From Microbacterium sp. STN6 (GTDB lineage Bacteria; Actinomycetota; Actinomycetes; Actinomycetales; Microbacteriaceae), in NCBI RefSeq assembly GCF_026410545.1, contig NZ_JAPMIT010000002.1, positions 372,001 through 436,000 on the forward strand: 64,000 nt of DNA, given 5' to 3'. Positions within the stretch are counted from its first letter, which is position 1; each line of letters opens with the position of its first letter. The notes under the pieces were generated by a model, which was not told the DNA's origin, ran no database searches, and was given only the letters and a program-made list of their open reading frames with translations. Below, one piece after another: positions 35,795 to 44,830 of this stretch. The translations under genes and the position numbers were made by a program.

Positions 35795-36763
35795 ATGGCG
35801 GTAACACCGGAGCAGGCGCAGTGGTTCCAGGGCGCGTTCACGCAGCTCGTTGGCAATATCGACAAGGCCATCCTCGGCAAGCACGGGCCCATCAGGCTCG
35901 TGCTCACGGCGCTGCTCTCTGACGGGCACGTGCTGCTCGAAGACGTGCCGGGCACCGGCAAGACGGTTCTGGCCAAGGCACTGGCGAACACGGTCGACGG
36001 CACGCACTCGCGCATCCAATTCACGCCTGACCTGCTGCCCTCCGACGTGACGGGTGTCACCATCTACGACCAGTCGAGCGGCCGCTTCGAGTTCCACCCC
36101 GGGCCCATCTTCGCCTCGGTCGTGCTGGCCGATGAGATCAACCGGGCGAGCCCCAAGACGCAGTCGGCGCTGCTCGAGGTCATGGAGGAGGGCGTCGTCA
36201 CCGTCGACGGCGTCGGCCACCCGGTCGGCGCGCCGTTCCTGGTGATCGCCACGCAGAACCCGGTTGAGCAGGCCGGCACGTACTCGCTGCCCGAGGCGCA
36301 GCTCGACCGGTTCCTCATCAAGACGTCGCTCGGCTACCCCGACCACGCCACGACCATCAGCCTGCTGCTCGACTCGTCGAACCGCGCGCGGGCCAGCGCC
36401 ATCCAGCCCATCATCGCGTCGGACTCGATCGTCACCATGGCCCGCCTCGCGAGCGAGGTGCACGTCGACGGTTCGGTCATGGGCTACGTGAGCGAGATTC
36501 TCTCGGCCACGCGAAGCGACAAGGATGCCGCGCTCGGCGTCAGCATCCGTGGCGGCCTCGCGCTCGCCCGCGCCGTGAAGACCTGGGCGATCGCCGCCGG
36601 CCGCACGTTCGTGACGCCGGAGGATGTGCGTGACCTCGCCGAGCCCGTGCTCGCGCACCGCATCATCGTGGAGCCCGAGGCCGAGTTCGCAGGGGTGCGC
36701 GGCGCCGACATCGTGGCCCGGGCCATCGCCACCATCGAGCCACCGGCGTATCGGGCCGCCTGA
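35795..36763 (+). CDS. MoxR-family AAA+ ATPase
   Basis: This 322-residue MoxR ATPase has Walker A EDVPGTGKT (Lys56), Walker [16 protein letters not shown], and sensor IATQNPVEQAGTYSLPEAQ. MoxR proteins act as chaperones for the assembly of protein complexes, typically with DUF58/VWA partners. ATG 35795 follows AGAGGA; GTG 35765 would add ten residues. It is followed by DUF58 and a transglutaminase-fold gene and is paralogous to the gene at 52692. Confidence 0.92.
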   Translation: MAVTPEQAQWFQGAFTQLVGNIDKAILGKHGPIRLVLTALLSDGHVLLEDVPGTGKTVLAKALANTVDGTHSRIQFTPDLLPSDVTGVTIYDQSSGRFEFHPGPIFASVVLADEINRASPKTQSALLEVMEEGVVTVDGVGHPVGAPFLVIATQNPVEQAGTYSLPEAQLDRFLIKTSLGYPDHATTISLLLDSSNRARASAIQPIIASDSIVTMARLASEVHVDGSVMGYVSEILSATRSDKDAALGVSIRGGLALARAVKTWAIAAGRTFVTPEDVRDLAEPVLAHRIIVEPEAEFAGVRGADIVARAIATIEPPAYRAA

Positions 36764-36779
36764 CACACAGACTGAGAGC

Positions 36780-38072
36780 ATGACGCAAGCAGCAGGCACG
36801 CGGCGTTCGCAGACCCGACTGGCATTCGGCCAGCTCGGGCGCTCAGCCGTGTCTGCACTCGGCGGGGTTGGGCGGATGCTGCAGCCGGCCTGGCAGCGCA
36901 CGCGCGTCTTTCTCGGGCCCCTGCTCGCGGCGGTCAGCCCGATCGGCTGGCTCGTTCTGGCCGCCACGCTCGCCTCGTTCCTCATCGCGGGCGTCCTCGG
37001 CTGGGCGGAGTTCACCTTTCTCGGCACCACGCTTGCCGCGGGCTTTCTCGTGGCGCTCTGCTTCGCGTTCGGTCGCGCCACCTACCGCGTGAGCGTCGAG
37101 CTGAATCCCCGGCGGGTCGTGGCGGGGGAGCGGGCGCTCGGCCGCATGCTCGTCGAGAACTCGGGCACGCGGGCGGTGCTGCCGACCCGCATGGAGCTGC
37201 CGGTCGGCACGGGCGTGGCCGACTTCATGATCCCGCGCCTCGCGCCAGGGGTGCAGAGCGAGGAGCTCTTCGCCATGCCGACGCATCGGCGTGCGCTCAT
37301 CCTCGCCGGCCCCGCGATCTCGGTGCGCGGCGACCAGCTGGGGCTGATCCGGCGCACGGTGAAGTGGACCGACGAGATCGAGCTCTTCGTGCATCCGCGA
37401 ACCACGCGGCTGCGCGCAACGGCCCGTGGCCTGGTGCGCGATCTCGAGGGCCAGACGAGTCAGGTGATCACCGACAGTGACCTCGCCTTCCACGCGCTGC
37501 GGCAGTACGAGGCGGGCGACGACATCCGCAATGTGCACTGGCGCACCTCGGCCAGGACCGGGCAGCTCATGGTGCGCCAGTACACCGAGACCCGGCGCTC
37601 GCAGCTGCTGCTGGCGCAGAGCGCCGAGGCGCGCCACTACGCCTCGGATGACGAGTTCGAGCTCGGCATCTCGGTCATGGCGTCGATCGGCTGCCAGGTG
37701 ATCCGCGAGAAGACCAACCTCAGCGTGGTCTCTGAGGGGGCACGACTGCGTGATCGCAGCGTGACGGCGCTGCTCGATGATTCCTGCCGAATCCAGCAGG
37801 TCGATGACGCCAATCCCAGCCTGCGCGAGTTCCTGCGCACTGCGACGCGCATGCTGCCGGTGCCCTCCCTGGTCATCCTCGTCGTCGGCTCGGCCGTCAC
37901 ACCCGCCGAGATCCGCGCCGCTACCACCCTCTATGGATCCGAGACGGTGCTCGTCGCCGTGCGCGTCGACCTGGGCGCGGCGCCGTCGCTCGCGAAGGTG
38001 GGCTCGCTCACGCTTGCGACCGTCGGTTCCCTGCCCGACCTGCCCGCGCTCCTCGAGAGGACGGGCCGGTGA
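36780..38072 (+). CDS. DUF58 membrane protein
   Basis: This 430-residue protein has two membrane helices (about residues 56-103, with WLVLAATLASFLIAGVLG) followed by a cytoplasmic or surface VWA-like DUF58 domain. The domain carries the conserved ALRQYEAGDDIRNVHWRTSA motif and RTGQLMVRQY. DUF58 proteins are partners of MoxR ATPases. The stop overlaps the next start (GTGA). Confidence 0.88.
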   Translation: MTQAAGTRRSQTRLAFGQLGRSAVSALGGVGRMLQPAWQRTRVFLGPLLAAVSPIGWLVLAATLASFLIAGVLGWAEFTFLGTTLAAGFLVALCFAFGRATYRVSVELNPRRVVAGERALGRMLVENSGTRAVLPTRMELPVGTGVADFMIPRLAPGVQSEELFAMPTHRRALILAGPAISVRGDQLGLIRRTVKWTDEIELFVHPRTTRLRATARGLVRDLEGQTSQVITDSDLAFHALRQYEAGDDIRNVHWRTSARTGQLMVRQYTETRRSQLLLAQSAEARHYASDDEFELGISVMASIGCQVIREKTNLSVVSEGARLRDRSVTALLDDSCRIQQVDDANPSLREFLRTATRMLPVPSLVILVVGSAVTPAEIRAATTLYGSETVLVAVRVDLGAAPSLAKVGSLTLATVGSLPDLPALLERTGR

Positions 38073-40450
38073 GCGCCGCGGGGGCAGCCGGGACCGCGGG
38101 GACAGCCGGGACCGCGGCGGGCCACCGGCCGCGTCGTCGCGCTGCGACCCGCTCGCGCCCGGCATCCGTCACGACAGCCGTTTGGGCCGACGTCAGCGTG
38201 CTCACGGCGCTCAGCCTCATCGCGATCGCCGGCTTCGAGCCCGCCTTCGGCCCGTACAACTACCTGCTCGCGGCCCTCGGCGGCCTCGCCGTCGGCACCG
38301 GCGTGGCGATCGTCTGCTTCGTCTACCGACTCAGGGTTCTCGGCAGCATCCTCATCGCGGTCGCCGCCTACCTGGTCGTCGGCTCGGCGGTGGCGATGCC
38401 CGGCCAGGCGCTCGCCGGCGTGCTGCCAACGCCGACCACGCTCGCGGGCCTGGTGCTCGGCCCGGTCTTCGGCTTCCCCGACATCGTCACCCTGCGCGCG
38501 CCCGTCGAGGCGCCGCCGTATATCGCCGTCGTGCCATACGTGGCGGCCTGGCTCGTCTCCTTCGTGTGCGTCAGCCTCGCCTGCCGCTGGCTGCCCGGCC
38601 GGCCGCGCACCGTTTTGCGCGCCAGTGTTCTGCTCATCGGCCCGACCGCGATCTACCTGACCGGCGTGCTCATCGGCACTTCCCAGCCGTATTACGCGGG
38701 TGTGCGCGGCGTCGCCTTCGCCGCCATCGCTCTCGTGTGGCTCGGCTGGCGTCGCCGGGGCGCCGCGGCCATCGCCATCACGGTCGACCCGGCCGTGCGC
38801 CGTCGCACCATCAGGGGAGTCGCCGTGCTCGTCGCCGCCGCGGTCGTGCTCGGCGGCGCCGCGGGAGCGCTTCTCGCCCCGGTATCCTCCTCGCGCTTCG
38901 TGCTTCGCGACCAGATCACCCCGCCGTTCGACGCGCAGCAGTACCCGAGTCCGCTCGCCGGCTTCCGCCACTTCACCAAGGCCGAGGCCAAGACGCGCCT
39001 GTTCACCGTGAGTGGGCTCGCCGAGGGTCAGAAGATCCGCATGGCCGCCCTCGACAGCTACAACGGCCAGGTGTGGAGCGTCGCGGGCCCCTCGACCGAG
39101 ACCGAAGGCACGGGCGGGTTCGAGCTGCTGGGAGAACACATACCAGCGCCGTCGCTGTTCACGCCCGCGGCATCCTCGTCACTCACGTTCAGCATCGAGG
39201 CCTACGACGACGTGTGGCTGCCCGGCGCCGGCTACCCCTCGTCGCTGCACTTCACAGGTGCCACGGGGCAGGATGCCGCCGCCAACGTGCGCGTCAACAC
39301 CGATTCCGGCAGCACCGCCGTCACGAGCGGGGTCGACCGCGGGCTGCGCTACACGATGGGCGTCGTGCAGCAGCGGGTGCCCTCAGACAAGAAGCTCGCA
39401 TCGGTGCCGGCGGCGCGCCTGCCGATGCCGCCCGTGACGACCATTCCCGACGTGGTGGCCGCGAAGGCCGAGGAATACGCGGGCAGCGCCACGAGCGTGA
39501 TCCAGCAGCTGCGCAACATCGAGCGCTCGCTGAAGAGCGTCGGCTACCTCAGCCACGGTCTCGCCTCAGACCCGGTGCCCTCGCGCGCGGGCAGCGGCGC
39601 CGATCGCATGACCGAACTGTTCACCAGCGAGCCCATGGTGGGCGACGAGGAGCAGTACACCTCGGCGTTCGCGCTCATGGCCAGGCACCTCGGCTACCCG
39701 GTGCGCGTGGTCATGGGCTTCGCGCCCAAGGTGAAGCAGGGGCAGAGCACCGTCACGGTGACGGGCAAGGACGTGACGGCGTGGGACGAGGTCGCGTTCG
39801 CGGGCGTCGGCTGGGTGCCCTTCTACCCGACGCCGACGAAGACGGATGCGCCCCAGGAACAGACGACGAAGCCTAAGATCGAGCCGCAGCCCCAGGTGCG
39901 CCAGCCGCCCATGACGAACCAGCGGCAGGATGAGCTGCTGACGCCCGTGAAGATCAGCGACAAGAACCCGCGCGACAAGCAGCACGGTTTCAACGTGCCC
40001 GCGTGGGTCTGGTGGACCGCGGGGGGCGTCGGCATCCCGGTTCTTCTTGTGGTGCTGATCGTGCTCGGCGTCGCTGCCCTGAAGCGCCGCCGGCGTCGAC
40101 GCCGCTTCGCGAGTGGGCCACCGCACGCGCGTGCCGCCGGCTCCTGGGACGAGCTCGTCGACCGATACGCCGAGCTCGGGCTCGAGATCCCCGGCGTGGC
40201 GACCAGGCGGCAGGTGGCGCTCGCGCTCGGCGAGCAGGCGACGGCGCAGTCGCTCGCCGTGCCCGAGGCGGGGCTCGCACCGCTCGCGCTCAGCATCGAC
40301 GACGCGGTGTTCTCGCATGAGGGGCCGAGCGAGCAGGCGGTCGACGCGGTGTGGCACGAGACGGATGCCGTCGTCGCCGCCTCCAGCGCCTCCGCCGGGT
40401 GGCTGCGACGCCGCATCGCCGGGTTCCGTTACCGCAGGCGCCGCTTATAG
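38069..40450 (+). CDS. TgpA-like transglutaminase-fold membrane protein lacking the catalytic triad
   Basis: This 793-residue protein has several N-terminal membrane helices, an outer transglutaminase-like domain, a further helix (WVWWTAGGVGIPVLLVVLIV) and a cytoplasmic tail. Compared with its intact paralogue at 55216, the nucleophile Cys in GYCVHF is replaced by Glu527 (GDEEQY). The His in LHSWPE is Thr570 (VTAWDE), and the acidic third residue is Tyr586 (PFYPTP). The fold-defining MARHLGYPVRVVMGF and GWVPF segments remain. It is therefore probably a binding rather than an enzymatic module. Catalytic loss is seen directly from the alignment; the new role is inference. Confidence 0.88.
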   Translation: MSAAGAAGTAGTAGTAAGHRPRRRAATRSRPASVTTAVWADVSVLTALSLIAIAGFEPAFGPYNYLLAALGGLAVGTGVAIVCFVYRLRVLGSILIAVAAYLVVGSAVAMPGQALAGVLPTPTTLAGLVLGPVFGFPDIVTLRAPVEAPPYIAVVPYVAAWLVSFVCVSLACRWLPGRPRTVLRASVLLIGPTAIYLTGVLIGTSQPYYAGVRGVAFAAIALVWLGWRRRGAAAIAITVDPAVRRRTIRGVAVLVAAAVVLGGAAGALLAPVSSSRFVLRDQITPPFDAQQYPSPLAGFRHFTKAEAKTRLFTVSGLAEGQKIRMAALDSYNGQVWSVAGPSTETEGTGGFELLGEHIPAPSLFTPAASSSLTFSIEAYDDVWLPGAGYPSSLHFTGATGQDAAANVRVNTDSGSTAVTSGVDRGLRYTMGVVQQRVPSDKKLASVPAARLPMPPVTTIPDVVAAKAEEYAGSATSVIQQLRNIERSLKSVGYLSHGLASDPVPSRAGSGADRMTELFTSEPMVGDEEQYTSAFALMARHLGYPVRVVMGFAPKVKQGQSTVTVTGKDVTAWDEVAFAGVGWVPFYPTPTKTDAPQEQTTKPKIEPQPQVRQPPMTNQRQDELLTPVKISDKNPRDKQHGFNVPAWVWWTAGGVGIPVLLVVLIVLGVAALKRRRRRRRFASGPPHARAAGSWDELVDRYAELGLEIPGVATRRQVALALGEQATAQSLAVPEAGLAPLALSIDDAVFSHEGPSEQAVDAVWHETDAVVAASSASAGWLRRRIAGFRYRRRRL

Positions 40451-40451
40451 T
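40446..40451 (+). promoter_or_regulatory. -10 box (TATAGT) for a leaderless internal promoter
   Basis: TATAGT overlaps the stop of the transglutaminase-like gene and ends six bases before GTG 40458. This is the spacing expected when transcription starts at the start codon. No Shine-Dalgarno sequence is present. Confidence 0.45.
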
Positions 40452-40457
40452 TGTCGC

Positions 40458-41141
40458 GTGGACAAGCCAGGATTCATCACCCCGCCGCCCGGGCTGATCC
40501 CGTCGAAGCCAAAAGAGATCTCGGAGACCGTGCGCCTCACCGAGCGCCGCCCACCCCTGCCCGAGTTCCATCCCGCCCCCCTGCGGGTTGAGGAGCCGCG
40601 CAGCGGCGTCTCGAAACCGACCCCCATGCCGGTTGAGGAGCCGCGCAGCGGCGTCTCGAAACCCACTCCCATGCCGGTTGAGGAGCCGCGCAGCGGCGTC
40701 TCGAAACCGACCCCCATGCGGGTTGAGGAGCCGCGCAGCGGCGTCTCGAAACCGACCCCCATGCCGGTTGAGGAGCCGCGCAGCGGCGTCTCGAAACCCA
40801 GCGCCGCGCCCCCGCAGTTCAGTCTCGTCATGCACGACGGTTCGGTCATCCGCGTCTCCGGCACCCTGCTGCTCGGCCGCGACCCCGCCCGCGTTCCCGG
40901 CTGGGAGTCCGCCGGGCTCGGCCGCGTGAACGACCCCGAGAAGTCCGTCTCCAAGACGCATGCGGGCCTCGACTGCAGCGACGGCGTGTTCTGGATCACC
41001 GACCTCGACTCGACCAATGGCATCGCGGTGGTCGACCCTGCGGGCGCCGAGACCGTGCTCACGCCCGGCGTGCGCCACAGCGTCGAGGCAGGCAGCACGG
41101 TCGAGCTCGGGCGCTACCGCATCAGGGTCTACCGGCAGTGA
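40458..41141 (+). CDS. FHA-domain protein with a repeat-derived linker
   Basis: This 227-residue protein starts with GTG 40458 (MDKPGFITPPPG). The C-terminal half is an FHA domain: TLLLGRDPARV, VSKTHAGLDC and DLDSTNGIAVV. The N-terminal linker contains five tandem 15-residue units, VEEPRSGVSKPTPMP, encoded by a 45-bp repeat. The conserved 33-bp core is the reverse complement of the genome's GGTTTCGAGAC...CTCCTCAACC palindrome. It is the last gene of the cluster and may report kinase activity to the MoxR complex. Confidence 0.87.
   Translation: MDKPGFITPPPGLIPSKPKEISETVRLTERRPPLPEFHPAPLRVEEPRSGVSKPTPMPVEEPRSGVSKPTPMPVEEPRSGVSKPTPMRVEEPRSGVSKPTPMPVEEPRSGVSKPSAAPPQFSLVMHDGSVIRVSGTLLLGRDPARVPGWESAGLGRVNDPEKSVSKTHAGLDCSDGVFWITDLDSTNGIAVVDPAGAETVLTPGVRHSVEAGSTVELGRYRIRVYRQ
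40586..40798 (+). repeat. Five tandem 45-bp units inside the FHA gene
   Basis: Copies begin at 40586, 40631, 40676, 40721 and 40766. The core of each is identical: GGTTGAGGAGCCGCGCAGCG then GCGTCTCGAAACC (33 bp). The 12-bp joints vary slightly. It is in frame, so copy number can change without frameshift. The core belongs to the dispersed palindrome family. Confidence 0.95.
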
Positions 41142-41154
41142 GAAGAGGTGCAGG

Positions 41155-41163
41155 TGATATTCT
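41155..41163 (+). promoter_or_regulatory. Extended -10 promoter of the leuCD operon
   Basis: TGATATTCT contains an extended -10 (TGnTATTCT). The box ends seven bases before ATG 41171, so the message would begin at or next to that ATG and the leader peptide would be leaderless. Confidence 0.5.
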
Positions 41164-41170
41164 GATGCCC

Positions 41171-41215
41171 ATGTTGTTCGGTCTGCTTCTCCTTAGCTGC
41201 CGCGACGAGCGCTGA
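41171..41215 (+). CDS. Leucine-rich leader peptide of leuCD
   Basis: This 14-residue peptide, [14 protein letters not shown], has four consecutive Leu codons (CTG CTT CTC CTT) and a fifth at position 2. A longer start at ATG 41165 adds MP. It lies 67 bases before leuC and its end overlaps the first arm of a perfect hairpin. Ribosome stalling at the Leu codons under leucine shortage is the expected sensing step, as in classical leu attenuation. Confidence 0.75.
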   Translation: MLFGLLLLSCRDER

Positions 41216-41273
41216 TATCAGGCCCGGCTCGTCGCGGAGTCTGTTGTCGGCTGACCGCACTGCACACGAGGAG
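41200..41273 (+). promoter_or_regulatory. Attenuator-like structure in front of leuC
   Basis: Arms CCGCGACGAGC (41200-41210) and GCTCGTCGCGG (41227-41237) form a perfect 11-bp hairpin. The second arm can alternatively pair with CCGC (41255) and ACGAG (41266), the latter touching the GAGGAG ribosome site of leuC. A ribosome finishing the leader covers arm one, freeing arm two to mask that site. A ribosome stalled on Leu codons would allow the hairpin and open leuC. The folding logic is inference. Confidence 0.6.
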
Positions 41274-41282
41274 AACGAACAC

Positions 41283-42854
41283 ATGAGCATTGAGACAGAT
41301 GACGCGCGCACGCCCCTGACCCTGGCGGAGAAGATCTGGCGCGACCACCTCGTCGTCAAGGGAGAGGGCGGCAATCCCGACCTCATATACATCGACCTGC
41401 ACCTGGTTCACGAGGTGACGAGCCCGCAGGCCTTCGACGGGCTCCGCATGGCCGGCCGGCCGCTGCGCCGCCCCGACCTGACGATCGCCACCGAGGATCA
41501 CAACACGCCGACGATCGACATCGACCGGCCCATCGCCGACCTGACCAGCCGCACGCAGATCGACACACTGCGGCGCAACTGCGAGGAGTTCGGCGTTCGC
41601 CTGCATTCGCTCGGCGACGTCGAGCAGGGCATCGTGCACGTTGTCGGCCCGCAGCTCGGCCTCACCATGCCAGGCATCACGGTGGTCTGCGGCGACTCGC
41701 ACACCTCCACGCACGGGGCATTCGGTGCCATGGCGTTCGGCATCGGCACGAGCGAGGTCGAGCACGTCATGGCCACGCAGACGCTGCCGCTGAAGCCGTT
41801 CAAGACCATGGCCATCACGGTCGAGGGTGAGCTGCGGCCGGGCGTGAGCGCGAAAGACATCATCCTCGCGGTCATCGCGAAGATCGGAACCGGTGGCGGC
41901 CAGGGCTACGTGCTGGAGTACCGGGGCAGCGCCATCCGCGCTCTCTCCATGGAGGGGCGCATGACGATCTGCAACATGTCGATCGAGGCGGGTGCGCGCG
42001 CCGGCATGGTGGCCCCGGACGAGACGACGTACGCGTACCTGAAGGGCCGCCCGCACGCGCCCGCCGGTGACGATTGGGATGCGGCCGTCGCGTACTGGGA
42101 GACGCTGAAGACCGACGACGACGCCGTGTTCGACGCCGAGGTGTACCTCGACGCCAACGAGCTCGAGCCCTTTGTAACGTGGGGCACCAACCCGGGTCAG
42201 GGCGTCTCGTTGAGCGAGTCGGTGCCGTCGCCGGAGTCGTTCGACGACCCCAACGAACGGGCGGCCGCCCAGCGCGCGCTCACGTACATGGACATCGAGG
42301 CCGGCACCCGTATGAAGGACATCAGGGTCGACGCCGTGTTCATGGGCTCGTGCACGAACAGCCGCATCGAGGATCTGCGCGCGTTCGCCTCCATCATCAA
42401 GGGGCACACGAAGGCCGAGGGCGTTCGCGTCATGGTGGTTCCCGGCTCCGCGCGCGTGCGCCTGGAGGCGGAGGCCGAGGGCCTCGACAAGGTGTTCGAG
42501 GAGTTCGGTGCCGAATGGCGCTTCGCAGGCTGCTCGATGTGCCTCGGCATGAATCCGGATCAGCTGGCTCCGGGGGAGCGGTGCGCCTCGACCTCGAACC
42601 GCAACTTCGAGGGTCGCCAGGGCAAGGGTGGCCGCACGCATCTGGTCTCGCCGCTCGTCGCCGCGGCGACCGCCGTGCGCGGCACGCTCTCGAGCCCGTG
42701 GGACCTCACGAATGAGGCACCCGCGCCCGTGCAGGCCGCGTCTCGAAACCTGTCGGCCGCAGAGGGTTTCGAGACGGCGCCTGCCGGCGCCTCCTCAACC
42801 CGCGTAGAAGGAGCGCCTGCCGGCGCCTCCTCAACCCACGGAGGGGAGTTCTAA
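41283..42854 (+). CDS. leuC: 3-isopropylmalate dehydratase large subunit
   Basis: LeuC with LeuD isomerises 2- to 3-isopropylmalate in leucine synthesis. The 523-residue protein has the aconitase Fe-S motifs: [12 protein letters not shown], the cluster Cys in [12 protein letters not shown] and in [13 protein letters not shown], and [19 protein letters not shown] 41283 follows GAGGAG. The last 30 or so residues ([20 protein letters not shown] and on) exceed the normal length. They are encoded by copies of the dispersed palindromic repeat, so the tail is probably not functional. The stop overlaps leuD (TAATG). Confidence 0.95.
   Translation: MSIETDDARTPLTLAEKIWRDHLVVKGEGGNPDLIYIDLHLVHEVTSPQAFDGLRMAGRPLRRPDLTIATEDHNTPTIDIDRPIADLTSRTQIDTLRRNCEEFGVRLHSLGDVEQGIVHVVGPQLGLTMPGITVVCGDSHTSTHGAFGAMAFGIGTSEVEHVMATQTLPLKPFKTMAITVEGELRPGVSAKDIILAVIAKIGTGGGQGYVLEYRGSAIRALSMEGRMTICNMSIEAGARAGMVAPDETTYAYLKGRPHAPAGDDWDAAVAYWETLKTDDDAVFDAEVYLDANELEPFVTWGTNPGQGVSLSESVPSPESFDDPNERAAAQRALTYMDIEAGTRMKDIRVDAVFMGSCTNSRIEDLRAFASIIKGHTKAEGVRVMVVPGSARVRLEAEAEGLDKVFEEFGAEWRFAGCSMCLGMNPDQLAPGERCASTSNRNFEGRQGKGGRTHLVSPLVAAATAVRGTLSSPWDLTNEAPAPVQAASRNLSAAEGFETAPAGASSTRVEGAPAGASSTHGGEF
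42740..42837 (+). repeat. Palindromic repeat copies forming the leuC 3' end
   Basis: GTCTCGAAACC (42740-42750) is followed by GGTTTCGAGACGGCGCC...GCGCCTCCTCAACC (42765-42800) and a partial second copy, GCGCCTGCCGGCGCCTCCTC (from 42813). The same family, in the opposite orientation, makes the FHA gene array at 40586. Confidence 0.85.
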
Positions 42855-43456
42855 TGGAGAAGATCTCGACCATCACCGGCGTCGCGGTTCCGCTCAAGCG
42901 GTCCAACGTCGACACCGACCAGATCATCCCAGCCGTGTTCCTTAAGCGGGTCACGAAGACCGGCTTCGACGACGCGCTCTTCCATGCCTGGCGGCAGGAT
43001 CCTGACTTCGTGCTCAACCAGGAGCCGTTCCGCGAGGGTCGCGTGCTCATCGCCGGGCCCGATTTCGGCACCGGGTCGTCACGTGAGCACGCGGTGTGGG
43101 CGCTGCGTGACTACGGGTTCGCTGCGGTTCTCAGCGCGCGCTTCGGCGACATTTTCCGCGGCAACTCCGGCAAGCAGGGCCTGCTCACCGGGCAGATCAC
43201 GGAGGAGGACACCGAGCGCCTCTGGGCCGCGATCGACGCCCACCCTGGCGTCGAGGCCACCGTCGATCTGGTTCAGCGAACAGCGAGTATCGGCGACCTC
43301 ACAGTTGCGTTCGAGATCGACGATTACACTAGGTGGCGGCTGCTCGAGGGCCTTGACGACATCGGGCTGACACTGCGTGATGAGGCGCGGATCACAGAAT
43401 TCGAATCCCGCCGCGAGTCATGGCGGCCCAAGACATTGCCGGTGAAACAAGCGTGA
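42854..43456 (+). CDS. leuD: 3-isopropylmalate dehydratase small subunit
   Basis: This 200-residue swivel-domain partner of LeuC has [17 protein letters not shown] and [17 protein letters not shown], the substrate-binding loop, plus [18 protein letters not shown]. Its ATG shares a base with the leuC stop, giving coupled 1:1 synthesis. The end overlaps the murA GTG by four bases. Confidence 0.96.
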   Translation: MEKISTITGVAVPLKRSNVDTDQIIPAVFLKRVTKTGFDDALFHAWRQDPDFVLNQEPFREGRVLIAGPDFGTGSSREHAVWALRDYGFAAVLSARFGDIFRGNSGKQGLLTGQITEEDTERLWAAIDAHPGVEATVDLVQRTASIGDLTVAFEIDDYTRWRLLEGLDDIGLTLRDEARITEFESRRESWRPKTLPVKQA

Positions 43457-44823
43457 ACACACTCGTGACGGACGCGTCGAAAGCAGGTGCCAGCGTGGGA
43501 CTCGCGGGAGACAGGATCACCATCAACGGTGGGCGTCCTCTCACGGGCCGCATCGAGGTTCGCGGCGCGAAGAACCTGGTCACCAAGGCCATGGTCGCCG
43601 CCCTCCTCGGAGACACGCCGAGCCTGTTGCGCAACGTGCCCGACATCAGCGATGTGCGCGTCGTGCGCGGTCTGCTCGAGGTGCACGGCGCGAAGGTGCT
43701 CGACGGCGACGAGCCCGGCTCGTTCGTGCTCGACCCGGCCAACGTCGAGAGCGCCCACATGGCCGACATCGACGCGCACGCCGGCTCCAGCCGCATCCCG
43801 ATCCTGTTCTGCGGCCCGCTTCTGCACCGGCTCGGCGAAGCGTTCATTCCCGACCTCGGCGGATGCCGCATCGGTGATCGGCCGATCGACTTCCACCTCG
43901 AGGTGCTGCGCCGGTTCGGTGCCATTGTCGAGAAGCTGCCGAGCGGCATCCGCATGTCTGCCCCCAATGGCCTTGAGGGCACGAAGGTCGAGCTGCCGTA
44001 CCCGAGTGTCGGTGCGACCGAGCAGGTGCTGCTGACGGCCGTGCGTGCCCGCGGCATCACCGAGCTGAAGAATGCGGCAATCGAGCCCGAGATCATGGAT
44101 CTCGTCAACATTCTGCAGAAGATGGGTGCGATCATCACGGTCGACACCGACCGGGTCATCCATATCGAGGGCGTCGAGCGCCTGACCGGCTACACCCACA
44201 CGGCGCTCTTCGACCGCAACGAGGCCGCGAGCTGGGCGGCGGCGGCGCTCGCCACCAGCGGCGACATCTTCGTCGGCGGCGCACAGCAGGCCGAGATGCT
44301 CACGTTCCTCAACGTGTTCCGCAAGGTCGGCGGCGCGTTCGACATCGACGACGACGGCATCCGGTTCTACCACCCCGGCGGCGACCTGAAGCCGGTAGTC
44401 ATTGAGACGGATGTGCACCCGGGATTCATGACGGACTGGCAGCAGCCGCTCGTGGTCGCCCTCACGAAGGCGCAGGGCGTCTCGATCGTGCACGAGACCG
44501 TGTATGAGCAGCGGTTCGGCTTCGTCGACGCACTCGTGGAGATGGGTGCCTCGATCCAGATTCACAAGGAATGCCTCGGCGGGCACGCCTGCCGATTCGG
44601 CCAGCGCAACTTCAACCATTCCGCCGTCATCAGCGGGCCGAGCACCCTGCACGGTGCCGACATCGAGGTGCCAGACCTGCGCGGCGGCTTCAGCCACCTC
44701 ATCGCGGCGCTGAGCGCTGAGGGCACGTCGACCGTGAGCAACGTCGGAATCATCAGCCGCGGCTACGAGAACTTCATCACGAAGCTGAAGCAGCTCGGGG
44801 CCGACTTCGTTCTCGAAGGGTAG
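43453..44823 (+). CDS. murA: UDP-N-acetylglucosamine 1-carboxyvinyltransferase
   Basis: MurA makes the first committed peptidoglycan precursor by transferring enolpyruvate to UDP-GlcNAc. The protein is about 456 residues, with [20 protein letters not shown] at the start, the active-site Cys in [14 protein letters not shown] and [18 protein letters not shown] 43453 overlapping the leuD stop is preferred; ATG 43420 lies further inside leuD. Clustering with leuCD, plsC, gpsA and ddl is common in Actinobacteria. Confidence 0.95.
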   Translation: MNTLVTDASKAGASVGLAGDRITINGGRPLTGRIEVRGAKNLVTKAMVAALLGDTPSLLRNVPDISDVRVVRGLLEVHGAKVLDGDEPGSFVLDPANVESAHMADIDAHAGSSRIPILFCGPLLHRLGEAFIPDLGGCRIGDRPIDFHLEVLRRFGAIVEKLPSGIRMSAPNGLEGTKVELPYPSVGATEQVLLTAVRARGITELKNAAIEPEIMDLVNILQKMGAIITVDTDRVIHIEGVERLTGYTHTALFDRNEAASWAAAALATSGDIFVGGAQQAEMLTFLNVFRKVGGAFDIDDDGIRFYHPGGDLKPVVIETDVHPGFMTDWQQPLVVALTKAQGVSIVHETVYEQRFGFVDALVEMGASIQIHKECLGGHACRFGQRNFNHSAVISGPSTLHGADIEVPDLRGGFSHLIAALSAEGTSTVSNVGIISRGYENFITKLKQLGADFVLEG

Positions 44824-44830
44824 CCGGCCA

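Noticed and set aside
34009-36063. 684-codon minus-strand open frame
   Set aside because: It is antisense to the Ig/FN3 protein and MoxR genes, which carry clear repeats and AAA+ motifs.
40586-40798. Regularly spaced repeats resembling a small CRISPR array
   Set aside because: The 12-bp joints between cores are nearly identical rather than unique spacers, the unit is in frame inside an FHA gene, and no cas genes are nearby.
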